NCBI GenBank assembly: GCA_964515235.1
Contig: CAZEVO010000022.1
Location: 1 to 33,311 of the forward strand
Length of the DNA: 33,311 nucleotides
Direction of reading: 5' to 3'
From: OPU3-GD-OMZ sp964515235
Lineage (GTDB): Bacteria > Pseudomonadota > Gammaproteobacteria > Methylococcales > Methylomonadaceae
Below, piece by piece: positions 8,070-16,618 of this stretch. Position 1 is the stretch's first letter. Each line of letters begins with the position of its first letter. The translations under genes were made by a program, and so were the position numbers. The notes beneath the pieces are model-generated. The model had not been told where the DNA came from, did not search any database, and saw only the letters and a program-made list of their open reading frames with translations.

Positions 8070-8606
8070 ATGATTGATTCGAATGGATATCGACCTAATG
8101 TAGGTATTGTTATTTGTAATGATAATGGTCAGTTGTTTTGGGCTAAACGCATGGGTGCAGATGCTTGGCAGTTTCCCCAGGGAGGGATAAAATTCTATGA
8201 AGACCCTCAAACTGCAATGTATAGAGAATTGAAGGAAGAGGTGGGGTTGGTGCCACAAGATGTTGAGTTGTTAGGGCGTACACGTTATTGGTTACGTTAT
8301 GACTTGCCTGAGCATTATATTCGGAAGAAATCAAAGCCTTTATGCATTGGCCAGAAACAAATTTGGTTTCTTCTTCGTTTGGTGAGTCCTGAATCTGCTA
8401 TTGCATTGAATAGTTATGAAGAGCCTGAGTTCGATGATTGGTGTTGGACGGATTATTGGGAGCCATTGAATGGGGTTGTCTATTTTAAACGTAGGGCCTA
8501 TCAGCGTGCTTTACAAGAGTTAGGTGAACTCTTGGTCGGAAATAACAACCCTGTGAGTGCTACGGGCTTTTTGTCTAAAACCAGTGAAGCTCAGATAAGT
8601 TTATAA
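8070..8606 (+). CDS. rppH: RNA pyrophosphohydrolase
   Basis: RppH removes pyrophosphate from the 5' end of transcripts and so starts RNase E-dependent mRNA decay. The 178-residue protein begins MIDSNGYRPNVGI, almost as in enteric RppH. It has a complete Nudix box at residues 38-60 (GGIKFYE...REL.EEVGL), with the metal-binding glutamates 53, 56 and 57. WQFPQGG at 33-39 is also characteristic. ATG 8070 is preceded by GAAAGG at 7 bases; an in-frame TTG at 8055 would add five residues absent from relatives. The gene converges on cpdA with only five bases between stops and no visible terminator. Confidence 0.95.
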   Translation: MIDSNGYRPNVGIVICNDNGQLFWAKRMGADAWQFPQGGIKFYEDPQTAMYRELKEEVGLVPQDVELLGRTRYWLRYDLPEHYIRKKSKPLCIGQKQIWFLLRLVSPESAIALNSYEEPEFDDWCWTDYWEPLNGVVYFKRRAYQRALQELGELLVGNNNPVSATGFLSKTSEAQISL

Positions 8607-8611
8607 ACAAG

Positions 8612-9382
8612 CTAGTTGAAGTATTCTACTTTTGACTCTATTTCACCATTTGTATACAAAGAAACCCAGCGATAACAGGCAGGGCTATTGGTGATAGCGA
8701 AGGAATCGCTTTTGGCCTTAAATTGATAACAAGTTGACGGTGTGCCTAAAATAGTGATTCCGTATCTAAGCGCTTTGAGTGATTGGTGGGCGTGTCCGGA
8801 AAGAACTAATTTCACCTGTTTATATTGTGCTAGAGTTTTTAGGAAATCATCGCTATTTTCTAGTTGCATACGGTCCATCCATTTACTTTGAGAAGGAATG
8901 CAATGATGATGTATCGCAATAATAGTAAAATAATCTTCAGAGTTTGCCAGAGTATCTTTTAAGAAGTCCATTTCCAGCGCTGCAATAGAGCCTCCTTTTT
9001 CCCCTATAATTTGACTATTTAAGGCAATTATTTGCCAGTTCTGCAGGCGGGTTAACTTGTTGCATGTAACTGGAGGCTGTGTAAATGTGCTTTGCATGAT
9101 CTGATAATTATCATGATTCCCAGGTAAGCATACGATCGGTATTTGAAATGGCGTTAACCAAAGGTTCAGGCGTTGATAGACAGATTGGTAAGGTTCTTCT
9201 GCCAGATCGCCAGTCAGTAGGATTAAGTCTACAGATGGGTTTTCTGCAATGGCTTGATTAAAAATTTGTAAGAATGATTGCTCTGGGGAAACATGGTGGA
9301 TTTTTTTATTGGGTTGGGTCAAAAGGTGTAGATCTGAGAATTGCAGAATTGTTAATGCTTTGTTTTCTTGTGGTATGTCCAT
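8612..9382 (-). CDS. cpdA: 3',5'-cyclic AMP phosphodiesterase
   Basis: This class III metallophosphoesterase hydrolyses cAMP to AMP. All metal-site motifs of the family are present in the 256 residues: FSDLH (Asp17, His19), TGDLAEEP (Asp59), GNHD (88-91), IHHH (His158-160) and GHAH (196-199). The usual reading is CpdA; a broader-specificity phosphodiesterase of the same fold cannot be excluded. It starts at ATG 9382, nine bases after the argA stop and without a Shine-Dalgarno sequence, so translation is probably coupled to argA. Its position at the end of an amino-acid synthesis operon would tie cAMP breakdown to that operon's expression. That link is inferred from position alone. Confidence 0.88.
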   Translation of the reverse strand: MDIPQENKALTILQFSDLHLLTQPNKKIHHVSPEQSFLQIFNQAIAENPSVDLILLTGDLAEEPYQSVYQRLNLWLTPFQIPIVCLPGNHDNYQIMQSTFTQPPVTCNKLTRLQNWQIIALNSQIIGEKGGSIAALEMDFLKDTLANSEDYFTIIAIHHHCIPSQSKWMDRMQLENSDDFLKTLAQYKQVKLVLSGHAHQSLKALRYGITILGTPSTCYQFKAKSDSFAITNSPACYRWVSLYTNGEIESKVEYFN

Positions 9383-9391
9383 GTGGGATAA

Positions 9392-10714
9392 TTAAGAGAC
9401 TTCTTTAATTAGAATTTTAGCCTTTCTTTCAATTTGTTGCGGTTTTATACCGATTTCGGGTATTTCGGTAGCGCTGATCTCATTAAAGCCTTGCTCAATG
9501 AACCAATGAGTTGTTTGAGTTGAAAAGGCAATCACCTGAGATATTTCTTTTTGTTTAGCTTGATTTAGTGTGTGGGTGAGTAGTTGTTGGCCACGTGCGG
9601 CGTGTTGATAGTTCGGGTGCACTGCGAGACAAGCAATCTCAGCTAGCATTGTATTGGAGAAAGTATTTAAAGCAATACAGCCAATAATTAGCCCGTCTCT
9701 TTCTAAAATTGAATAATTGCTAATATCAATTTCGAGGTGTTCTCGGGAGCGCGTGATGAGTTTGTTTTCTGCCTCTAAAGGTCTAATCAGTTCAAGAATT
9801 CCAGGGATATCATGGGTGTTGGCAGTTCTCAGTTTTTCATATGAATTTGCACTGATTAAAGTCCCGGCACCATTTCGTGAAAATAACTCTAGAAGTAAGG
9901 CGCCTTCTAAGTGGCAGTTGATGAGGTGGACTCGATTAACATTTTCTTGGCAGGCTTTTATGGCTGCGGTAAGCGATGGTTTAATCGAATCGTGTTGCGG
10001 TTGTTTTAATAACGCAGTGGCTTCAGAAACAGTCAGTTGAGGGATTAATTGTTGGTCAGTATTATTCAAACAATTATTTTCAGTCATTAAAATAAGTTTG
10101 TCGGCCTGTAATGCGATGGCTACTTCGGTAGCCACTTCTTCCGCTGATAAGTTGAAAACTTCGCCACTAGGAGAGTAACCAATCGGTGAAATTAAGACGA
10201 CGGTATTATTGTGAAGTTGGTTACTAATAGCGGTGTGATCTATTCGGCGAATCTTTCCAGTAGAGCAGAAATCAGTACCATTGAGAACACCTATAGGTTT
10301 GGCTGTGATAAAGTTTCCGGAGGAGACTTTTATTTTAGCACCGGACATGGGTGAATTGGCGAGCCCCATAGAGAGTAACGCTTCGATCTCAGCACGAACA
10401 ACTCCAACAGACTCTTTAACATATTGTAACGTGGTTTGGTCTGTTATTCGGTATGGGCCTACGAAACTAGAGGGGAGATTATTTTTTTTAAGACGGTGTT
10501 CAATTTGTGGTTGGATCCCGTGTACTAACACCAGTCTGATGCCTAAACTATTTAATAGCGCAAAGTCATGCAGATGATTTGCAAAGAATTCACTTTGTAC
10601 GGATTCCCCACCAAAAAAAATGACAAACGTTTTTTCACGATGTGCATGGATATAGGGTGAGGAATCACGGAACCAATTAATAAAAGAAGATTGTGTCTTA
10701 GACGGTTCGGTCAT
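9392..10714 (-). CDS. argA: N-acetylglutamate synthase
   Basis: ArgA acetylates glutamate with acetyl-CoA, the first step of arginine synthesis, and is usually feedback-inhibited by arginine. The 440-residue protein has the classic two-part layout. An amino-acid-kinase fold (about 20-285; FVIFFGGESV near 31 and LVLVHGIQPQIE near 61) carries the regulatory site. A GNAT acetyltransferase domain (about 293-435) includes the acetyl-CoA loop around YQHAARGQQLL. The length matches enteric and pseudomonad ArgA. ATG 10714 lies 29 bases after ilvD, with only a weak AAAG ahead. Confidence 0.93.
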   Translation of the reverse strand: MTEPSKTQSSFINWFRDSSPYIHAHREKTFVIFFGGESVQSEFFANHLHDFALLNSLGIRLVLVHGIQPQIEHRLKKNNLPSSFVGPYRITDQTTLQYVKESVGVVRAEIEALLSMGLANSPMSGAKIKVSSGNFITAKPIGVLNGTDFCSTGKIRRIDHTAISNQLHNNTVVLISPIGYSPSGEVFNLSAEEVATEVAIALQADKLILMTENNCLNNTDQQLIPQLTVSEATALLKQPQHDSIKPSLTAAIKACQENVNRVHLINCHLEGALLLELFSRNGAGTLISANSYEKLRTANTHDIPGILELIRPLEAENKLITRSREHLEIDISNYSILERDGLIIGCIALNTFSNTMLAEIACLAVHPNYQHAARGQQLLTHTLNQAKQKEISQVIAFSTQTTHWFIEQGFNEISATEIPEIGIKPQQIERKAKILIKEVS

Positions 10715-10743
10715 TGTCTTTTACAAATTAGGTATAGACGAAG

Positions 10744-12438
10744 TTATTCAAAACGATCGGTAACCGCGCCTTCCGATGCAGAATTAACCAGTTTGGCATA
10801 TTTTGCTAAAACACCTCGAGTGTAACGGGGAGCAGGGGGCTGCCATTGATCTAAGCGGCGATTAATTTCATGTTCATTAAGGTCAAGATGTAAGATGTTG
10901 TTTTCTGCATCGATGGTGATTGTGTCGCCATTCTTAACAATTGCAAGAGGTCCACCGACATAGGCTTCAGGGGTTATATGGCCGACAACAAAGCCGTGGG
11001 TGCCGCCTGAGAATCGTCCATCGGTAATCAGTGCAACGTCTTGGCCTAGGCCTTTACCCATGACAGCAGAAGTAGGTGAAAGCATTTCACGCATTCCAGG
11101 TCCGCCTTTAGGGCCTTCATAGCGAATGACGATGATATCTCCTTTAATGATCTCGCCATTTAATACACTTTGCAGTGCACTCTCTTCGCAATCAAAAACT
11201 TTTGCTGACCCGGTAAAACAAAGTCCTTCTTTTCCAGTAATTTTAGCAACGGCACCTTCTGAAGCAAGGTTGCCGCGTAAAACGACTAGATGGCTATCGG
11301 CTTTGATTGGATTTTCTAAGGAGCGGATTATATCCTGACCTTCTGGGTAAGGGCTTACATCAGCAAGGTTTTCAGCTAAGGTTTTCCCAGTTACCGTTAA
11401 ACAATCACCATGAAGTAAGCCTTTATCAAGTAATATTTTCATCAAAGGTTGAATGCCGCCAATTTCAATTAGTTCAGCCATTTGATAACGACCACTGGGC
11501 TTTAAGTCAGCGACCATAGGAACTTTTTCGCCGATACGTGTGAAGTCATCTAAGGTAATGTCAATGTCGGTAGCGCTAGCCATGGCTAGAATATGAAGTA
11601 CAGCATTTGTAGACCCGCCGAGTGCAATGATGACAGTAATGGCATTTTCAAATGCTTTTTTAGTCATAATATCGCGAGGTTTGATATTATTATTTAATAA
11701 TTGTAAAACTGCGGTCCCTGCGCGTTCACAGTCAATTTTTTTATCATCTGAGATAGCCGTTTGTGCAGAACTATTGGGTAAGCTCATACCCAGTGCTTCG
11801 ATGGCAGATGCCATGGTGTTAGCGGTATACATCCCGCCACATGATCCAGCGCCGGGGATGGCTTTGGATTCAATAGCAGATAGTTCGGCATCATCAATTT
11901 TATCATTAGCACGTTGCCCTACAGCCTCAAAAACAGAAACGACATCAAGTTTCTTGTCTTTATGGCAACCGGGCATGATAGTGCCACCATAGACAAATAT
12001 GGCAGGACGATTTAAACGTGCTAGGGCAATCATGCAGCCGGGCATGTTTTTATCACACCCGCCAATAGCAACAATGCCATCAAACCCTTGGCAACCAACT
12101 ACGGTTTCAATTGAGTCAGCAATTACTTCTCTGGAAACCAAGGAGTATTTCATGCCTTCCGTCCCCATAGAGATTCCGTCAGAAATAGTAATAGTATTAA
12201 AAATAACAGCTTTGCCGTCAGCCAAATTGACACCATTGGCGGCATAATCAGCCAATTTGTTAATGTGCATATTACAAGGGGTAACCATGCTCCAAGTAGA
12301 AGCAATACCGATTTGAGGTTTGGCGAAGTCATTGGTTGTAAAACCGACTGCATGTAGCATAGCGCGACTGGGTGCGCGTTCCATGCCGTCGACAATTTTA
12401 GAAGAAAAAGGTCTGTTTTTATTCACTGAGTTTGTCAT
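10744..12438 (-). CDS. ilvD: Dihydroxy-acid dehydratase
   Basis: IlvD dehydrates 2,3-dihydroxy-isovalerate and 2,3-dihydroxy-3-methylvalerate to the keto acids of valine and isoleucine. The 564 residues carry the three iron-sulfur cysteines: Cys55 (TPCN), Cys128 (GGCDKNMPGC) and Cys200 (GSCGGMYTANTM). The GGxxNxxxH segment GGSTNAVLHILA is present near 275. The protein is about 50 residues shorter than the enteric enzyme and resembles the shorter group, which includes [2Fe-2S] members; cluster type is not provable here. ATG 12438 has AGGA about 10 bases upstream. No other ilv or leu genes are adjacent. Confidence 0.95.
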   Translation of the reverse strand: MTNSVNKNRPFSSKIVDGMERAPSRAMLHAVGFTTNDFAKPQIGIASTWSMVTPCNMHINKLADYAANGVNLADGKAVIFNTITISDGISMGTEGMKYSLVSREVIADSIETVVGCQGFDGIVAIGGCDKNMPGCMIALARLNRPAIFVYGGTIMPGCHKDKKLDVVSVFEAVGQRANDKIDDAELSAIESKAIPGAGSCGGMYTANTMASAIEALGMSLPNSSAQTAISDDKKIDCERAGTAVLQLLNNNIKPRDIMTKKAFENAITVIIALGGSTNAVLHILAMASATDIDITLDDFTRIGEKVPMVADLKPSGRYQMAELIEIGGIQPLMKILLDKGLLHGDCLTVTGKTLAENLADVSPYPEGQDIIRSLENPIKADSHLVVLRGNLASEGAVAKITGKEGLCFTGSAKVFDCEESALQSVLNGEIIKGDIIVIRYEGPKGGPGMREMLSPTSAVMGKGLGQDVALITDGRFSGGTHGFVVGHITPEAYVGGPLAIVKNGDTITIDAENNILHLDLNEHEINRRLDQWQPPAPRYTRGVLAKYAKLVNSASEGAVTDRFE

Positions 12439-12478
12439 TTGTTAATGTCCTGAAGTGGTCTAATTGGATACTGAGAGG

Positions 12479-13147
12479 TTAAAAACTGTCCCAGCTATTA
12501 GTACGCCTATGCCAGCTTATTTTGGGTATAAGTAAGCCAAAGAAGATGCCAAAAAAAGCAAGAATACCACCGTATAGGAACCAGTCCTGATTGGCACTAT
12601 CTTGTAAAGTTTGTTTTTCTCGTTTAAGTTTTTCGTTCTCGCGTTCAATGTTAACCAAGCGTTCTTGAAGTTGATCGCGTTGTTGTTTCAGTTGAATTGC
12701 ATTGGCTGCCGTTTGTTTAATTTCAGCTAATTCGCGGCTGAGGCGTTTTTTTTCTGTAGTGAGTGTCTTATTTAATCGTGCATTTTGTTTATCTGATACC
12801 GAAGTAGTAGTTAGCTCTTTTTGTGATGCATTTAATTTTTCTTGTAATTGCGTGTTGTTTTGTATCGCATCATTGAGTAGCCATCGAGCTGTGGGTTGTT
12901 TTTTTGTGTAACGCGTTAGGATGTAGCCAACTTGATTTTCGTTTAATTGAACAGTGGTGTAGCCGGTAGTTGGGTCGCGTTCAATAACTTCAAGTGGCGT
13001 GCCGCTTGGGAGCATGGTTAGGATTTTATGTTGGGTGCTCATGCCACTACGAACTTCAATTTTCAATTGGTCGGTTACGTAAACAGTTTCAGCATAGACG
13101 TGATTAGAGTTAAGTATAAAAAAGGCGAGTAAAATTATTTTTTTCAT
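12479..13147 (-). CDS. SH3b domain, coiled-coil, membrane-anchor protein (TIGR04211-like)
   Basis: This 222-residue protein has the YgiM/TIGR04211 layout. A signal peptide is at 1-19, and a bacterial SH3 domain at about 22-80 contains VRSGMSTQHKILTMLPSG and the GYTTVQL strand. A long charged coiled coil spans about 95-185 (rich in Gln, Lys, Glu and Leu), and one C-terminal membrane helix (about 190-210) ends in a short basic tail. It is probably a periplasmic protein anchored in the inner membrane, with the SH3b domain near peptidoglycan. The function is not established. It sits between argF (62-base gap) and ilvD (40-base gap) on the same strand, so it is probably co-transcribed with amino-acid synthesis genes by chance of genome organisation. 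Confidence 0.85.
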   Translation of the reverse strand: MKKIILLAFFILNSNHVYAETVYVTDQLKIEVRSGMSTQHKILTMLPSGTPLEVIERDPTTGYTTVQLNENQVGYILTRYTKKQPTARWLLNDAIQNNTQLQEKLNASQKELTTTSVSDKQNARLNKTLTTEKKRLSRELAEIKQTAANAIQLKQQRDQLQERLVNIERENEKLKREKQTLQDSANQDWFLYGGILAFFGIFFGLLIPKISWHRRTNSWDSF

Positions 13148-13209
13148 AAGCGTTTTACTTGTTAATGTTTTGCGGTTGCGATTTTATACAGGCCTTCATC
13201 ATACTTGAA

Positions 13210-14106
13210 TTAGGGTATTAATAACTCCAGTAATGCTTTTTGAGCATGTAATCTATTTTCAGCTTCATCAAAAACAACACTTTGGGCGCCGTCGATAACT
13301 GAAGCCTCAACTTCTTCTCCTCGGTGTGCTGGTAAGCAGTGCATAAACAGGGCATCTGAATGAGCATTTTTCATTATTCTATCGGTTACAGTGAAGTTGG
13401 AAAAGGCTTTGATGCGTTTTTGTTGTTCTTGTTCTTGACCCATACTAGCCCAAACATCGGTTACAATTAAATCCGAGTTTTCACTAGCTGCTAATGGATC
13501 AGAAAATAAAGTTATATTTGACTGAGCGGACGCCATAATAGCTTCATTAGGTTTGTAGCCTTCTGGGCATGCAATATTGAGTTGAAAGTTAAGTACCTTG
13601 GCAGCATTAATGTATGAATTACACATGTTGTTTCCGTCGCCTATCCAAGTAACCGTTTTTCCAGTGATATCCCCTCGGTGTTCCACATAGGTTTGCATGT
13701 CAGCAAGTAACTGACATGGATGCAGTAGGTCAGTTAAACCATTAATAACAGGTACACTGGAAAACTGGGCAAAGGTTGTGACAGTTTTATGGTGGTGTGT
13801 CCTGAGCATTATAGCGTCAACCATGCTTGAGATAACGCGAGCACTGTCTTCTAAAGGTTCGCCGCGACCTAATTGAGTATCTTTCGGGGAAAGAAAAATA
13901 GCACTCCCGCCAAAGTGGATCATACCGGTTTCAAAAGAGATGCGAGTTCGTGTTGATGATTTCTCGAAAACCATTGCCAAGACTTTGTTCTTTAGAGGCG
14001 TGTAATTAGGGTCTCTATGTTGCTTAAGTTCTATTGCTCTGTTAATAAGTTGCTGAAATTCTGAGCATGTTAGATCGACTAAACTAGTAAAGTGTTTTGG
14101 TTTCAT
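13210..14106 (-). CDS. argF: Ornithine carbamoyltransferase, anabolic
   Basis: ArgF transfers the carbamoyl group to ornithine to form citrulline. The 298-residue protein has the carbamoyl-phosphate loop STRTR (51-55) and HPCQ (129-132). The ornithine/catalytic loop MHCLPAHRGEEV lies at about 255-266. The short length and the arg-gene setting indicate the anabolic enzyme. ATG 14106 lies 19 bases after the argD stop. There is no clear Shine-Dalgarno sequence, so coupling is likely. Confidence 0.95.
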   Translation of the reverse strand: MKPKHFTSLVDLTCSEFQQLINRAIELKQHRDPNYTPLKNKVLAMVFEKSSTRTRISFETGMIHFGGSAIFLSPKDTQLGRGEPLEDSARVISSMVDAIMLRTHHHKTVTTFAQFSSVPVINGLTDLLHPCQLLADMQTYVEHRGDITGKTVTWIGDGNNMCNSYINAAKVLNFQLNIACPEGYKPNEAIMASAQSNITLFSDPLAASENSDLIVTDVWASMGQEQEQQKRIKAFSNFTVTDRIMKNAHSDALFMHCLPAHRGEEVEASVIDGAQSVVFDEAENRLHAQKALLELLIP

Positions 14107-14125
14107 GGGCTTAAGGATTGAAGAA

Positions 14126-15301
14126 TTAGAGGTCGCTGGTATTTTCTAGAAGGGTTTGTAGGGAATCGGCTAATAGGGTGATTTGTTCCTCAGTTATTAC
14201 AAGAGGAGGTAGTAGTCGAATGACTTTCTCTGCAGTAACATTAATAAGAATTTTATGATCAAGTGCTTCTTTGGTTAATGTATGACAAGGTCTTGTGAGT
14301 TCAATGGCAATCATCATGCCTATATTTCGAATATCTGAAACGAGCGGATGGCGGCCTATTCGTTTATTGATTTCATTGGCAATTTTATTGCCTTTAGTTT
14401 CGGCGGCGCTGATTAAATTATCTTGTTGAATGATATCAAGTACGGTAAGTGCAGCTCGACAGGCTAATAAGTTGCCGCCAAAGGTAGAGCCGTGTGTGCC
14501 AGCAGTCAGGAGTTGGGCTGCTTTACCGCTTGCTAAGCAGGCGCCAATGGGGACGCCATTACCTAACGCCTTTGCTAGTGTGCAGATATCGGGTACGATA
14601 TTATGATGTTGATAGGCTAAAAATCGCCCGGTTCTAGCAATTCCTGTTTGGATTTCATCAAGAATAAGTAGTAGTTTGTGCTGGTCGCATAATTGACGAA
14701 GATCCTTGAGATAGCCCGGTTCTGGTATATTAATTCCGCCTTCACCTTGAATAGGTTCTGCCATAATAGCAACAATAGTTGGGTTATCGTTGATGGCTTT
14801 TTTAATTGCAGGGATGTCGTTGAATGGCACATGGGTAAACCCATTGACTAGCGGTTCAAAGCCTTGATGTACTTTGGGGTTTCCTGTAGCACTCAAGGTT
14901 GCTAATGTACGGCCATGAAAGCTATTGTTCATGACGATAATGGTAGGGTTTTTGATATTTTGTTCGTTTCCGTAGAGCCGCGCCAGTTTAATGGCGGCTT
15001 CGTTTGCTTCTGCGCCCGAGTTACAGAAGAAAGCATTACTCATGCCAGAGAGTTGTGTTAATTGAGTTGCAAGTTCTTTTTGTAATTCTATTTCATAAAG
15101 GTTTGAGGTATGTATAAGTTGGCGACTTTGTTCTGAAATAGCATTGTGAATAGCTGGATGGGCATGACCTAAATTACAAACAGCTATGCCAGAGAGGGCG
15201 TCAAGGTAGCGAACATTGTTTTGGTCCCATAACCAAGCGCCTTGCCCTCGAGTGAAGCTGACAGGGAGTCTTGCATAGGTTGGCATAATGGCGTGTGTCA
15301 T
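14126..15301 (-). CDS. argD: Acetylornithine aminotransferase
   Basis: ArgD is a PLP-dependent class III aminotransferase that makes N-acetylornithine from N-acetylglutamate semialdehyde, and often acts as succinyldiaminopimelate aminotransferase in lysine synthesis. Of 391 residues, NSGAEANEAAIKLAR begins at Asn94. DEIQTG at 215-220 contacts PLP, and Lys244 (TLAKALGNG) forms the internal aldimine. It is the first gene of the leftward series argD-argF-SH3/anchor-ilvD-argA-cpdA. ATG 15301 has a modest GGAT 10-11 bases upstream. Confidence 0.94.
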   Translation of the reverse strand: MTHAIMPTYARLPVSFTRGQGAWLWDQNNVRYLDALSGIAVCNLGHAHPAIHNAISEQSRQLIHTSNLYEIELQKELATQLTQLSGMSNAFFCNSGAEANEAAIKLARLYGNEQNIKNPTIIVMNNSFHGRTLATLSATGNPKVHQGFEPLVNGFTHVPFNDIPAIKKAINDNPTIVAIMAEPIQGEGGINIPEPGYLKDLRQLCDQHKLLLILDEIQTGIARTGRFLAYQHHNIVPDICTLAKALGNGVPIGACLASGKAAQLLTAGTHGSTFGGNLLACRAALTVLDIIQQDNLISAAETKGNKIANEINKRIGRHPLVSDIRNIGMMIAIELTRPCHTLTKEALDHKILINVTAEKVIRLLPPLVITEEQITLLADSLQTLLENTSDL

Positions 15302-15348
15302 AAGATATTTGATCCGTTTTGTTAGCTACAACAATGAAAAAACCTTTA

Positions 15349-15377
15349 AGTATATATAATTTTATATTTTAATTCAG
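15349..15377 (-). promoter_or_regulatory. Candidate promoter of the argD operon
   Basis: Read leftward, CTGAAT (15377-15372) and TATACT (15354-15349) are separated by 17 bases. The -35 lies in TACTGAATTAAAAT, whose TGAAT plus AT-rich centre resembles one half of an ArgR box; the second half is poor. ArgR control is therefore only a possibility. Confidence 0.4.
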
Positions 15378-15426
15378 TAAGTAAATAATACTATGGAGCG
15401 ATCAATTTAATTATCAGGATGAATTT

Positions 15427-15435
15427 TGTTACAAT
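15427..15435 (+). promoter_or_regulatory. Candidate extended -10 promoter of grxD
   Basis: TGT directly followed by TACAAT (15430-15435) is an extended -10. The -35 region is poor. Transcription from about 15441 would leave a leader of about 15 bases that just includes the GGGAG ribosome-binding site. Confidence 0.45.
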
Positions 15436-15455
15436 ATTTGATTTGGGAGTTAATA

Positions 15456-15776
15456 ATGGATGTAAACGAAAGGATTAAGGAACAATTAGAGAATAACCCT
15501 ATTATTCTCTATATGAAAGGAACGCCTGATTTTCCACAGTGTGGGTTTTCTGGGCAGACTGTTCAGGTTTTAAAGGCTTGTCAAGTAGAATTTTCGCACA
15601 CTAATGTTTTCGAAGACCTTGAAATTAGAGAGGGTCTTAAAGTGTACTCGCAGTGGCCAACTTATCCGCAATTGTATGTAGATGGTGTCCTAATTGGTGG
15701 TGCTGATATTGTAATGGACCTTTATCAAAAAGGTGAGTTGCAACCTTTGTTAGCAAATGCAGGTCGCGCGGCATAA
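15456..15776 (+). CDS. grxD: Monothiol CGFS glutaredoxin
   Basis: Grx4-type glutaredoxins bind a [2Fe-2S] cluster with glutathione and hand it to client proteins, often with BolA. The 106-residue protein has the active site CGFS (Cys29-Ser32), MKGTP before it, WPTYPQLYVDG with its cis-proline, and GGADIV. The start is ATG 15456, with GGGAG 6 bases upstream; a TTG at 15426 would add ten residues not seen in the family. It is a single-gene unit, divergent from argD and convergent with rnt. Confidence 0.95.
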   Translation: MDVNERIKEQLENNPIILYMKGTPDFPQCGFSGQTVQVLKACQVEFSHTNVFEDLEIREGLKVYSQWPTYPQLYVDGVLIGGADIVMDLYQKGELQPLLANAGRAA

Positions 15777-15792
15777 ATCTAATATTTTAGCG

Positions 15793-15830
15793 GTGAGGGT
15801 CCTTTATTTTGTTAATGAAGGACCGCTCAC
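15793..15830. terminator. Hairpin between grxD and rnt
   Basis: GTGAGGGTCCTT (15793-15804) pairs with AAGGACC-G-CTCAC (15818-15830) with one bulged G, a stable 12-pair stem. Neither side has a T-tract, so this may be an RNA 3'-end stabiliser or a weak terminator shared by the convergent genes rather than a classic intrinsic terminator. Confidence 0.5.
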
Positions 15831-15834
15831 TAGT

Positions 15835-16470
15835 CTAGTCGTTGTCTTGTGTATCCAGTGTGGTTAGATATTGCCAATGGTTAACTATGCGGCAAAATAG
15901 TTCGGCGGTTTGCTGTGCGTCGTAAAGTGCAGAATGAGCTTTATCATTATCCCAATCGAGTCCTGCTTTTTTAGCAGCTTTTGCAAGTACAGTTTGACCA
16001 TAGGCGAGACCGCCAAGCGTAGCAGTATCAAATGAACTGAAAGGATGGAATGGGCTTCTCTTAATATTGGCTCGGTGTAAGGCTGCGTTCAAAAAACTTA
16101 AGTCAAAAGCTGGATTGTGGCCAACCAAGATAGCACGCGAACATTCATTACGTTTTACGGCTTGTTTAATGGGTTTGAAGATTTCTTGAAGTGCTATTTT
16201 TTCATCAATAGCCATTCGAAAAGGGTGAAAGGGTTTTATGCCAGTGAAATCTAGAGCGGATTGGTCTAGTTCAGCATTTTCAAAAGGGATTATAGCTTTT
16301 GAATAACTCTCCTTAACTGAGAGTTGCATTTTTTCATCGTATTCAACAATGACAGCAGCAATTTCAAGTAAAGGGTTCTTTTTAGGGTTAAAGCCGGCGG
16401 TTTCAATGTCTACGATAACGGGGAGATAGCCGCGAAAGCGCTCATTTATTAACTGTTGTGTTATTGACAT
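15835..16470 (-). CDS. rnt: Ribonuclease T
   Basis: RNase T is a DEDDh 3'-5' exonuclease that trims tRNA CCA ends, 5S and 23S rRNA. The 211 residues contain all catalytic positions: Asp21 and Glu23 (VDIETAG), Asp122 (NPAFDLSFLN), His178 (KAHSALYDA) and Asp183. The length matches enteric RNase T. ATG 16470 has no clear Shine-Dalgarno sequence. It is divergent from mlaA. Confidence 0.94.
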   Translation of the reverse strand: MSITQQLINERFRGYLPVIVDIETAGFNPKKNPLLEIAAVIVEYDEKMQLSVKESYSKAIIPFENAELDQSALDFTGIKPFHPFRMAIDEKIALQEIFKPIKQAVKRNECSRAILVGHNPAFDLSFLNAALHRANIKRSPFHPFSSFDTATLGGLAYGQTVLAKAAKKAGLDWDNDKAHSALYDAQQTAELFCRIVNHWQYLTTLDTQDND

Positions 16471-16618
16471 AAATATTGGGAATGTGAATTTATAAGTTTA
16501 TTGTTAACAGGAGATGTGTTGGTGTGTTGTTAGGATAAGGTCGAAAAGAAATGTCTTTTGTGTTATGTTACCGCTATATTAACGATATTACATGGAAACT
16601 TTTTTAGGTGTTGTTCAA

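Noticed and set aside
9717..12395. Several open frames of 70-121 codons opposite argA and ilvD
   Set aside because: They lie wholly antisense to well-conserved genes and show no recognisable protein features or start signals.
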